A stretch of 15,152 nt of DNA from Methanoculleus sp. GTDB lineage: Archaea > Halobacteriota > Methanomicrobia > Methanomicrobiales > Methanoculleaceae. A program made the position numbers and the translations under genes. The notes below the pieces were generated by a model. That model did no database searches and was not told where the DNA came from. It saw only the letters and a list, made by a program, of their open reading frames with translations. Location: positions 1-15,152 of the forward strand of contig JALNXI010000017.1 of NCBI GenBank assembly GCA_023230425.1, written 5' to 3'. This document shows positions 7,033 through 13,913 of the stretch, piece after piece; position 1 is the stretch's first letter; each line of letters opens with the position of its first letter.

Positions 7033-7626
7033 TTAAGCGGTTGTGTTGCTGGTGACGATGACGGTCCCGGTAAACCCGGACTCCTGTGACTGGTAGGTGT
7101 AGTTGTCTTCTGTGGAGAAGGTGTAGTTATACGAGTCGCCCGGCTGGAGCATCCCCGAGTTGAAGAACCCGGCTGCCCCGGTTGCCGAGACGGTCTCGTT
7201 CGTGGCGGCGTCGTTGGTCCAGGTCACCATGGTGCCCGGGGAGACGGTGAGCGTCTGCGGTACAAACCCGTTATCGGTGATGGAGACGGTCTCTCCACCG
7301 GCTGCCGGCGGTACGGGCGGAGTCTCCGTCACGTTCGTGGCGGAGGTCGTTGTGGTCCCGGTTGCTACGGTGGTCCCTGTCCCCATGGGCGTCGCCGTCG
7401 TCGCCATCGGGGTCTCGGTTGACATGGTCGTCGTTGTCGCCGCAGGAGTCTCGGTTGCTACGGTGGTCTCGGTCGTTACGGGCGTTGTTGTCGCCACCGG
7501 GGTCTCGGTGACTCCCGGTGTTGTTGTGCCAGGGGTCACCGTCTGGTTACCCGCCGGCTGTACACACCCTGCGATCATGATGCTCGCGATCACCATGAGG
7601 GCAAGGATACCAAATATGCTCTTCAT
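7033..7626 (-). CDS. Surface lipoprotein: Thr-rich linker plus cupredoxin-like domain lacking copper ligands
   Basis: A secreted, membrane-anchored protein of 197 residues. The signal peptide ends in the lipobox IAGC (18-21), with Cys21 the likely lipidated residue. Residues about 28-103 form a low-complexity Thr/Pro/Ala linker of TETP/VATTTP-like repeats, typical of archaeal surface proteins. Residues 112-192 match the plastocyanin/halocyanin-like cupredoxin fold: VTWTND (134-139), FNSGMLQPGDSYNYTF (155-170) and the closing GTVIV (187-191). The usual copper ligands are absent: the first His is replaced by Glu144 (NETVSA), and the usual C-x-x-H-P-x-M loop reads YQSQESGF (178-185). Six N-glycosylation sequons (Asn27, 98, 143, 167, 175, 194) are visible. 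It is therefore probably a binding or structural domain rather than an electron carrier. It lies alone, convergent with the cbiA-type gene. Confidence 0.9.
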   Translation of the reverse strand: MKSIFGILALMVIASIMIAGCVQPAGNQTVTPGTTTPGVTETPVATTTPVTTETTVATETPAATTTTMSTETPMATTATPMGTGTTVATGTTTTSATNVTETPPVPPAAGGETVSITDNGFVPQTLTVSPGTMVTWTNDAATNETVSATGAAGFFNSGMLQPGDSYNYTFSTEDNYTYQSQESGFTGTVIVTSNTTA

Positions 7627-7648
7627 GGAGTGGACGATGCTTCTTAGC

Positions 7649-7660
7649 GTAAATAAACTT
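7649..7660 (-). promoter_or_regulatory. TATA-like element of the lipoprotein gene
   Basis: On the minus strand AAGTTTATTTAC lies about 25-30 bases before the ATG at 7626 in otherwise GC-rich DNA. No ribosome site precedes the ATG, so a leaderless transcript starting near the codon is likely. Confidence 0.5.
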
Positions 7661-8010
7661 TACCCCACACCTGAAAACTAAAATACGGGGTGTAAACCCA
7701 TCGTCGGATGGTTACGACAGACGATTCCGGCATCCAAAGATGACCATTGGCTCTGCAGCGGATAGCGAGGCGTACACGCAGCCATCATCGGGATAGTGGT
7801 TAATACGCCTCGATAAGTCCGGCAAAGAGGGCGCCGCACTAGTTGGACGATAGACCGGTATGGTGGGCACCCCGGCAGGGTCGCCGTGAAGCGTCTCCCC
7901 GCTCCAAGGAGCGCTACGGGGCTGCGAACATCCTCCCCTGGGACTGTATGGGTCCCCGCGGAAAATCCGGATGGACGCTCCCACGAAATACTGCCTGCTG
8001 TCTGCAAGCC
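7661..8010. other. About 350 bases without a convincing gene
   Basis: No reading frame here looks like protein: the open frames on both strands are Arg/Pro/Ser-rich, have no good starts and resemble nothing I know. The stretch 7890-7965 could fold: CCC-CGCTCC-AA-GGAGCG-CTAC-GGGG (7897-7921) and GGGAC-TGTATGG-GTCCC (near 7940-7956). I looked for conserved elements of RNase P RNA and SRP RNA and found neither. It may be an unrecognised RNA, the remnant of a decayed gene, or plain spacer. Confidence 0.35.
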
Positions 8011-8011
8011 A

Positions 8012-8018
8012 AAAAAAG
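8012..8018 (-). terminator. T7 tract downstream of the kinase / small ORF
   Basis: On the minus strand AGCCA-CCCTTTTTT-TGGCT includes a run of seven T shortly after the TAA at 8029-8031. It is a plausible archaeal terminator for the histidine kinase transcript. Confidence 0.45.
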
Positions 8019-8028
8019 GGTGGCTGGA

Positions 8029-8223
8029 TTACTTCAGCATAATGAAGAGGGGTCCGACCACTATGACGATGGCGAGTACAGCGAAGAACATCGCCACGGG
8101 CACCCCATCAGCAGGCCGCTCACTGGCCGGCGTCGGGCCGTGGCTGTCGTTGCCGGCTCGGTGAAGAGCGCGTAGGTCCTGAAGTGCGTTACCCGGGCAC
8201 TGCGCCACGCATCCGCGCCTCAA
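8029..8223 (-). CDS. Possible small single-helix membrane protein downstream of the histidine kinase
   Basis: A 64-codon frame whose last 25 residues (GVPVAMFFAVLAIVIVVGPL, then FIMLK) form a clean transmembrane helix, preceded by a polar Ser/Pro/Asp-containing stretch (SHGPTPASERPAD). The hydrophobic segment looks like selected protein sequence rather than a shadow frame. The start is unclear: there is no ATG before the helix, and the farthest candidate is a TTG at 8223 that overlaps the kinase stop codon (TTGA), with GTG at 8208 as an alternative. No good ribosome site is visible. If real, it would be translated after the kinase from the same transcript and might be a small membrane partner; no function is recognised. 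It could also be the remaining tail of a decayed gene. Confidence 0.35.
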   Translation of the reverse strand: MRRGCVAQCPGNALQDLRALHRAGNDSHGPTPASERPADGVPVAMFFAVLAIVIVVGPLFIMLK

Positions 8224-10235
8224 TCTTCCCGCGGTCGCTCCGGCACGGCATCCACTTCCCGGAGCAGGAAGGAGAACGCCGCTCCTTCCCCGGGGCGGCC
8301 CGGCACCCGAGCCCCGACCCAGATCCTCCCACCGTAGCGGTCGATGAGTATCCGGACCAGGTAGAGCCCGAGCCCCTCGCCCACGCCTCGCTGCTTCCGC
8401 TCGTAGCGGTGGAAGATCTCCTCTTTTCGGTCGTCCGGGATGCCCCGGCCGGTATCCGCAACCGTCACCCGGAGAAACCCGCTCTCCTCCGCCTTAACCC
8501 GGATGGATACCTCGACGCCGGGACCCCCGTGCTTTACGGCGTTGCCGATCAGGTTCGTGAAGACCTCGCAGAGGAGGTTGTCCGCAAGGACCTGCCGGGG
8601 AGCGCCCTCGTAGCGGATGGGGGTATCCGGGAAGTGGGCGATCTCCGCCCGGATGACTGCGTCGAGGTCGGTCGCCCGAAGCCCAGGTGGCCCTGTGTGA
8701 ATCCGCCGGATCTTCGAGACGGTCCCGAGGATCTCGATGCTCTTTACTATGCTCCGCTTCAGGTTCGCCACGTACCCGGCAGCCTCTCCCTCCACGGAAT
8801 CGACGAGTAATTCGGCATAAAGATTCGAGACGTTCTCGGTGTTCCCGATGTCGTGGGTCAGGATGTCGAGGTAGAGGTTCGCCTCCCGGTGCGCAGATTC
8901 AAGGTCCCGGTGAATCCGGGCGAGTTCGCCGGCGTGGCGCATAATAGCTTCCTCCGTCCGCCGACGCTCGGTGACATCACGGACGATGCCACCCCGGAAG
9001 AGCGGCTGGCCAATCGAGTCGGGGATCACCGTGAAGTGGTCTTCGAGCCAGCGGTACTGGCCGTCTTTCGCCCGGAACCGGTAGACGAGGAGCCCCCTGC
9101 CCGAGGCGGCAGCGGTGTTAAGCTCTGCTTCAACCGGCAGGCGGTCGTCGGGATGAATGCGATCCACGACCTCTTCAAGGTTCATGGCAGCCATCTCCTC
9201 CGGTGTAAAGCCGAGGATCTGCTCGATGACCGGGCTCATGTAATCGTAGCGGTCCGCCTGCAGGTTGCGCCGATAAGCCGCATCGAGGGAGTTTTCCAGG
9301 ACCGCCCGAAACCGCTCCTCACTCTCCCGGAGAGCCTCCTCAGCCCGCTTGCGCCTCGTGATGTCGGTGAAGAATGCGGTGACATATCCCTGTTGCGACG
9401 AGAACGCAGTGACTTCGTACCATCTCGAGAGAGAAGGCAGCGGATATTGAAACGTCGCCGGTTCGCCTGTCAATGCCACGTTCCCGTAGCTCGCAATAAG
9501 ATCGCCGATCTCATCCGGGACGAAGATCTCAGTCGCCCGCCGGTTCAGAATGTTCTCCCGAACAAGCCCGGTAAATTCTTCAAACGTCCTGTTAACCTCT
9601 AAATAAAGAACATCGACGGGTCTCCCGCTGCCATCGGTGATGATCTCGCAGAAAGCGTACGCAACGAGGGGGTTATCAAGAGCCTGCCGGTACCACTCCA
9701 TGTTCTCCTGGAGAGCATCCTCAGCCCGTTTACGCTCAGAGTCGTCGTAGATGTAGCCCTGGGTCTCGAGGAGTTCGCCGTCCGGACCGAAACGTCCGAC
9801 CACGTTCTCTACGACGTGGATACGGGTGCCGTCCCGGCGCTTCCGCGTCCGACCCTCGTTCTCTACCTTCCTCTCCCTCCGGATGCGCGCAAGAAGCCAG
9901 TCCCGGTCCCCGGGGTCTTCGTAGAGGTCCCCGATATTGGTGTCCAGCGCTTCTTCTACAGAGGCAAACCCGAATATCCTGACAAACGCCGGGTTGCAAG
10001 CGAGTATCCGGCCATCCAGGGCGGTGACAAAATCTCCAGTGAGATCGTCTTCAAAGAGCCGCCGGTACCGTGCTTCGCTCCCTCGCAGGGCTTCTTTTAC
10101 AGACTGCAACGCGGCGTTCTCGCGCCGGAGCATCTCGTTCTCGGCCTGGATCGCGGCCATGCACTCATGGGCCGGCCGCTCCCCCGCTGCAGTGTTAGGC
10201 GATTTCCTGATTGATTTATCTGAGCGTGCCGGCAT
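8220..10235 (-). CDS. Soluble sensor histidine kinase with three PAS domains
   Basis: A cytoplasmic two-component sensor of 671 residues with no transmembrane segment. After a short coiled region (AAIQAENEMLRRENAAL, about 27-43) come PAS1 (about 54-170), PAS2 (about 180-295) and PAS3 with its PAC part (about 306-425; HPDDR near 361). The phospho-acceptor box is LDILTHDIGNTENVSNL with His461, an HDIGN form common in methanogen kinases. The ATPase domain has the N-box EVFTNLIGNAVKHGG (557-571), DTGRGIP (594-600) and GVGEGLGLYLV (617-627). I chose the ATG at 10235 because GGAG stands five bases upstream and a TATA-like ATTAATATT lies about 55 bases upstream; the frame is open 60 codons further up, but that lead is unlike the family. 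No response regulator is adjacent, so this is an orphan kinase with unknown signal. Confidence 0.93.
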   Translation of the reverse strand: MPARSDKSIRKSPNTAAGERPAHECMAAIQAENEMLRRENAALQSVKEALRGSEARYRRLFEDDLTGDFVTALDGRILACNPAFVRIFGFASVEEALDTNIGDLYEDPGDRDWLLARIRRERKVENEGRTRKRRDGTRIHVVENVVGRFGPDGELLETQGYIYDDSERKRAEDALQENMEWYRQALDNPLVAYAFCEIITDGSGRPVDVLYLEVNRTFEEFTGLVRENILNRRATEIFVPDEIGDLIASYGNVALTGEPATFQYPLPSLSRWYEVTAFSSQQGYVTAFFTDITRRKRAEEALRESEERFRAVLENSLDAAYRRNLQADRYDYMSPVIEQILGFTPEEMAAMNLEEVVDRIHPDDRLPVEAELNTAAASGRGLLVYRFRAKDGQYRWLEDHFTVIPDSIGQPLFRGGIVRDVTERRRTEEAIMRHAGELARIHRDLESAHREANLYLDILTHDIGNTENVSNLYAELLVDSVEGEAAGYVANLKRSIVKSIEILGTVSKIRRIHTGPPGLRATDLDAVIRAEIAHFPDTPIRYEGAPRQVLADNLLCEVFTNLIGNAVKHGGPGVEVSIRVKAEESGFLRVTVADTGRGIPDDRKEEIFHRYERKQRGVGEGLGLYLVRILIDRYGGRIWVGARVPGRPGEGAAFSFLLREVDAVPERPRED

Positions 10236-10286
10236 CAGAACTCCAGGGACAACTTCACTGCTGATCCTAGCTGAATTTGCACGGGG

Positions 10287-10295
10287 AATATTAAT
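10287..10295 (-). promoter_or_regulatory. TATA-like element of the histidine kinase
   Basis: ATTAATATT on the minus strand is the most AT-rich point upstream of the kinase and lies about 55 bases before the chosen ATG, allowing a leader of roughly 25-30 bases that holds the GGAG ribosome site. Confidence 0.4.
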
Positions 10296-10415
10296 GCTAC
10301 CTCCCGGCAGGATCAGGGGGTTCTTCGTGTACCGGTGCAGGCCGGTATTCATCCTCTTCCCGGATCGCCGCCTCCCCCTGCACCCTCCATTGACTGCACT
10401 TCGGGTCCGGGCCAC

Positions 10416-10856
10416 CGCCGCTGGTCCTCGATTCTCTGTCCCTCCGGGGGTTCCGACGCCTGTATCGGGCCAATCGTTCCCGGTTCATCTTCGCAGTTAT
10501 GGTTGCGCGGTCGTCTCCCTCACACACCGCAAGGTGCCCGACGTAAACACCATTCAAGAGAGCTGCCAGTTAAAAGACTAGAGACCTGGCCCGGGTCGGG
10601 AGAGCAGGCACAGAGCATTCGCATTTACCATAAATACGACCGGGCGACCGGATCCGGATCCCCGATCGCGAGCCGGTCCAGGCTAATCCGGACATGGAGC
10701 CGGTTCACGCACCGCCTGTGAAGGCAAAAGCCAATCAGAAACTGATGGATATCTTATGGTCATACAGCCAAGAAGATGTACGTTACAACCCAAAATGTTT
10801 GTAATCGCACTGATATCCGCCACAGAGCGTTCGCGAAGCCCGCAGAGGAGAAACGT
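10416..10856. other. Gene-free stretch upstream of the methyltransferase genes
   Basis: About 440 bases without a gene I can support. A frame on the minus strand (10297-10557) is Arg-rich, starts with TTG and looks like chance. Points of note are the inverted repeat ATTTA-CCA-TAAAT (10623-10635), which could serve as a TATA-like element, the 12-base palindrome GGATCCGGATCC (10650-10661) followed by another GATC (10664-10667), and an AT-richer segment at 10740-10800 before the first methyltransferase. The right part probably contains the promoter of the methyltransferase gene. Confidence 0.4.
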
Positions 10857-11924
10857 ATGAAGTTCGAGGAGGTCAACGGCAACATCTTCTACAACGGCGA
10901 TTGCATTCCCGGGGCAAGGGAGCATATCCCCGGCGACTCGGTCGACCTCATCGTCACCGATCCCCCCTACGGGATCAACGGCGACCAGTTGCACCGGCAC
11001 TACAACCGGGACGAGGGGTTCGTCGTAGAGGGTTACGTCGAGGTTCCCGCATCCAGCTATGGAGAGTTCAGCCAGAGCTGGATACAGGAAGCCGAACGCA
11101 TCCTCAGGCCGGGCGGATCGATCTACATCATCTCGGGATACACGAACCTCTACCACATACTCCATGCCCTGCGGCAGACGAACCTCCGCGAGGTCAATCA
11201 TATCATATGGAGGTACAACTTCGGCGTCTACACCAGCCGGAAGTACGTCTCCTCCCACTACCACATCCTGTTCTATGAAAAGCCGGGCGGCAAGAGGACG
11301 TTCAACCTGGAGTCACGGTACGGGGTCAGGGAGAGGGCTCCGGATGACGGGTCGCTGAATTACCGGGACCGTGAAGATGTCTGGATTATCAACCGCAAAT
11401 ACAAACCCGGGCAGGTGAAGAACAAGAACGAACTGCCGGCAGAGTTGCTCATGAAGATGATCCAGTACAGCAGCAGCGAGGGCGACCTCATCTGCGATAT
11501 GTTCCTTGGCGGGTTCTCGACTGCCAGGGTGGCCATCGGCCTCAACCGCCGGGTGACCGGGTTTGAGGTATCGGGGTCGGTCTTCGACCTTCAGGTCGAA
11601 GAGTTGAAGGATATCAGGCAGGGATACTTGCTGCCGTCGGTAAGGGTTCCCCGGATCGAGGACCTGAAGAACCGGGGCAAGCCCTGGACGGACAGCGACC
11701 GCGAGACCCTGGTCTGCCGGTTCACCCGACTCATCGAATCCGGCAAGACGAAGAAGAAGGCTATCGAGATACTGGAGGGAGAACTTGGCCGGGGCCGCTG
11801 GTCTATCGAGAAGATGCTGAATAAACAGGGTATTAAGGCCGGCGGCAGGCGGGGCGGGCCGGAGAACAAGGAGAACGCTGATAACTCCAAACCATCGTTG
11901 GCCCTTCGTTCCCGGGATGAATGA
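10857..11924 (+). CDS. Beta-class DNA (probably N6-adenine) methyltransferase with C-terminal extension
   Basis: Transfers a methyl group from S-adenosylmethionine to DNA, probably to adenine. Of 355 residues, the catalytic motif IV TDPPYGI (34-40, DPPY 35-38) comes first, WIQEAERILRPGGSIYI (75-91) follows, and the SAM-binding motif I comes late as DMFLGGFSTA (214-223); this order defines the beta class. Motif I departs from the common DPF-x-GSGTT. The layout recalls DpnA-type second methylases. After about residue 270 an extra domain (PWTDSDRETLVCRFTRLIES, 276-295, to about 327) looks helical with many charged residues and may be a small DNA-binding module. Start: ATG at 10857 with GAGGAG (10845-10850) six bases upstream; an upstream in-frame ATG at 10776 has no such site. 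Followed after 262 bases by a D12 methylase on the same strand. Recognition sequence unknown. Confidence 0.9.
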   Translation: MKFEEVNGNIFYNGDCIPGAREHIPGDSVDLIVTDPPYGINGDQLHRHYNRDEGFVVEGYVEVPASSYGEFSQSWIQEAERILRPGGSIYIISGYTNLYHILHALRQTNLREVNHIIWRYNFGVYTSRKYVSSHYHILFYEKPGGKRTFNLESRYGVRERAPDDGSLNYRDREDVWIINRKYKPGQVKNKNELPAELLMKMIQYSSSEGDLICDMFLGGFSTARVAIGLNRRVTGFEVSGSVFDLQVEELKDIRQGYLLPSVRVPRIEDLKNRGKPWTDSDRETLVCRFTRLIESGKTKKKAIEILEGELGRGRWSIEKMLNKQGIKAGGRRGGPENKENADNSKPSLALRSRDE

Positions 11925-12186
11925 AGTTTATCCATGCAAACGGCTGCTATGCGGGGAGGACGCCGGGGTGGTGGCGGTGCCGGTGCGGGTGCTCGGCAGG
12001 GAGTGGACTGGAACACCTGGCAGAACACGGAGAGAGGCGGACTACCGGCGCACGGGACCGGGCCGGTGAAGGTCCGGGTGAGTAACTACACTGGAACACG
12101 GTCGTCGAGCATCGGCAACACTAAAACGGTTCAAAAAAAATGTTTTACGGATACCCCGGAGAATTCACGCCGGATGGAAGATACCG
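11925..12186. other. Spacer between the two methyltransferase genes
   Basis: 262 bases with no supported gene. The left part is G-rich and without a plausible frame; the right part contains an A8 run and TTTTAC near 12134-12148, AT-rich enough to hold a separate promoter for the second methylase about 40-60 bases before its start. The 10-base motif ACTGGAACAC appears twice (near 12008 and 12090), which is not clearly significant. Confidence 0.3.
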
Positions 12187-13110
12187 ATGACAACACCCAC
12201 CGCGCGACCGTTCCTCAAGTGGGCAGGCGGAAAGGCGCAGCTGCTCGATGTGTTCACCCGGAGAGTCCCTCAGGGACTCAACGAGGGAACCCTCCCGGTC
12301 TTTGTCGAACCGTTCATTGGCGGTGGGGCGGTCTATTTCAAATTTAACAGCATCTTCAGATTTAAGGAGTGCCACATATTCGATATCAACGAGGAACTGG
12401 TCCTCGCCTACAGCGTTGTGAAGAACGATGTTCGGGGTCTCATCGACTACCTTGGCGACGTCTCGGATGACTTTTTATCCCGGGATGATTCCGGGCGGAA
12501 GGATTACTATTACACCATGCGGGACGCATTCAACCGCGCGAAAGGGGCCATCGATTTCGGACAGTACGGTGAGGAGTGGATAGAGCGGGCAGGCCAGCTC
12601 ATCTTCCTCAACAGAACGTGCTTCAATGGTCTTTACCGGGTAAACTCCCGGGACGAGTTTAACGTCCCGTTTGGCAGGTATAGGAACCCGAGGATCCTGC
12701 ATGAAGGTGCGCTCCGGGCCGATTCCGTTGCGCTCCGGAATACGACCGTTCACCTCGGCGATTTCACGCTGGCTGAGCCCTACATCTCCGAAGACACTTT
12801 CGTCTACTTCGACCCGCCGTACCGGCCCCTGAATCAGACATCATCGTTCACGCAGTACTCGAAGGACAGGTTTACCGACGAGGAACAAGAGCGTCTCGCG
12901 GCATTTTATGCCCAATGCGATGCCCGGGGGGCCAGCCTGATGCTGAGTAACTCTGATCCGAAGAACATCGACCCGGACGACGGGTTCTTTGATGATCTCT
13001 ACGCCGGATACAACATTGACCGAGTTCCGGCGAGGAGAATGATCAACTGCGACGGAACCAAACGAGGGAAGATTCACGAGATCATCGTCACGAACTACAG
13101 TCGGGAATGA
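12187..13110 (+). CDS. D12-class (Dam/DpnM-like) DNA adenine N6-methyltransferase
   Basis: Methylates adenine in double-stranded DNA; the closest recognisable relatives are GATC-specific enzymes of the Dam/DpnM group, so GATC is the first guess for its site. The 307 residues match the family throughout: PFLKWAGGK (8-16), SAM-binding FVEPFIGGGAVYF (39-51), FLNRTCFNGLYRVN (140-153) with the following EFNVPFGRYRNP (157-168), catalytic DPPY (209-212), and SSFTQYSKDRF (219-229), then SNSD (254-257). ATG at 12187; the ribosome site is weak (GGATGGAAG). No endonuclease gene lies on either side: upstream is the beta-class methylase, downstream an IS5 fragment. The two methylases resemble DpnII/LlaII-type gene sets minus the restriction gene. 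Base composition is visibly more AT-rich than the flanking cbi genes, suggesting acquisition. Confidence 0.93.
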   Translation: MTTPTARPFLKWAGGKAQLLDVFTRRVPQGLNEGTLPVFVEPFIGGGAVYFKFNSIFRFKECHIFDINEELVLAYSVVKNDVRGLIDYLGDVSDDFLSRDDSGRKDYYYTMRDAFNRAKGAIDFGQYGEEWIERAGQLIFLNRTCFNGLYRVNSRDEFNVPFGRYRNPRILHEGALRADSVALRNTTVHLGDFTLAEPYISEDTFVYFDPPYRPLNQTSSFTQYSKDRFTDEEQERLAAFYAQCDARGASLMLSNSDPKNIDPDDGFFDDLYAGYNIDRVPARRMINCDGTKRGKIHEIIVTNYSRE

Positions 13111-13184
13111 CCCCGGAGGACGATAGCGCCCGCCCATACGCTTTATTTAGGAGCGTGAACTCCCGGGTCAGGACCATCCCACAA

Positions 13185-13190
13185 CTATAA
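13185..13190 (+). promoter_or_regulatory. TATA-like element of the IS5 transposase fragment
   Basis: CTATAA lies 25-30 bases before the ATG at 13215, consistent with a leaderless transcript. There is no ribosome site before the ATG. Confidence 0.35.
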
Positions 13191-13214
13191 GACCTCCCGA
13201 AGATATGCGGACCC

Positions 13215-13538
13215 ATGGCGTTCCGGGAGATCGACGACGACCTCTGGGAGATCGTCCTGAGACACCTCCCGCCCCAAAAACCCCACATCGGCCGACCCCG
13301 TCGGGATCCCCGGCACCTCTTCAACGGGGTCCTGTACGTCCTCTCCACCGGGTGCGTCTGGAGCGATGTGCCAGCGAAGTACGGGACGAAATCGACGGTG
13401 CACCGCTACCACCTCGAGCTCTGCGAGCGGGGGGCATACCAGGCGATCTTCCTGGACCTCCTCCGGTCGGGCTACGAATTCCGGAAGGGGAAGGCGGGCC
13501 GGTGCGCTGTGGGGGATCCAGAGCCTTTTGTGTCTTAG
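13215..13538 (+). pseudogene. IS5-family transposase, N-terminal fragment
   Basis: Residues 1 to about 90 match the N-terminal domain of IS4/IS5-type transposases: a start like MAFREIDDDLWEIVLRHLPP, then GRPRRDPRHLFNGVLYVL (26-43), TGCVWSDVPAKYG (45-57) and the helix-turn-helix-like TVHRYHLELCERG (61-73) with FLDLLRSGYEF (79-89). The typical next segment leading into the DDE catalytic domain is missing: after about residue 91 the sequence becomes unrelated (GKAGRCAVGDPEPFVS) and stops at 107. No DDE part is found in the following 375 bases in any frame, so this is a truncated, inactive remnant and not the first half of a programmed-frameshift pair. Terminal inverted repeats are not convincing. 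It lies 104 bases after the D12 methylase. Confidence 0.85.
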
Positions 13539-13913
13539 GATGACCATTGGCCCCGGGTACTCCAGAAAGGCCTGGAGCCCGGCCCGCTCGGATACTCGTT
13601 TAGTCGGGAAGCGTCATTGCGATTATACTCTCACGGGTTCAGGAACTGCTTTGCCCAGCTGTTCTACCCCGCCCTCAACGGTCCAGACGACCGAGGCGTC
13701 GATGATTCATCAGGGAGTTCGGCTGGGCCGCCGTGGCGGTCTGTATTCTCTTCGCCCAGATCTGCTGGCACTTTCAGGGAATCTGCGGTGAGGGACCCGT
13801 GACGGGCCCAGACATCTTATGGACCGCTTTTCAGATACCCGAACCGAATATGCCGGGTGGCAATGGATTGTCCAGGAAAAATAGACATGTCATTTCAAGA
13901 CGACCTGACGGCC
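13539..13913. other. Non-coding debris between the transposase fragment and cbiE
   Basis: About 375 bases with no supportable gene on either strand; several short frames exist but none resembles a known family. GGGAGTTC at 13713-13720 is the inverse of GAACTCCC at 13157-13164, a weak hint of IS ends. A run of five T on the minus strand (13877-13881), about 35 bases after the cbiE stop, is a candidate terminator. The stretch is probably insertion-sequence or decayed-gene remains. Confidence 0.4.

Noticed and set aside
7361..7520. Short direct repeats such as GGTTGCTACGGTGGTC
   Set aside because: They encode the Thr/Val/Ala repeats of the lipoprotein linker and are explained by protein low complexity rather than a separate DNA element.
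10236..10415. Upstream extension of the histidine kinase by 60 codons
   Set aside because: The extra N-terminus is Arg/Gly-rich without domain character, while the ATG at 10235 has a GGAG ribosome site and a TATA-like element placed inside the extension.
10297..10557. Minus-strand frame of 86 codons before the kinase
   Set aside because: It begins with TTG, has no ribosome site, is very Arg-rich, overlaps the kinase promoter and matches no family I know.
11934..12347. Plus-strand frame of 137 codons between the methylases
   Set aside because: It is Gly/Arg-rich, overlaps the start of the D12 methylase in a different frame, and has no ribosome site or recognisable domain.
7738..13552. Shared 13-base string GATGACCATTGGC near 7738 and 13540
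   Set aside because: In a 15 kb window a few 13-base matches are expected by chance, and the flanks do not align, so it is not taken as a repeat or IS end.
13157..13720. GAACTCCC / GGGAGTTC as terminal inverted repeats of the IS5 remnant
   Set aside because: Only eight bases match, neighbouring bases do not continue the pairing and no target duplication is visible; mentioned only as a weak hint.
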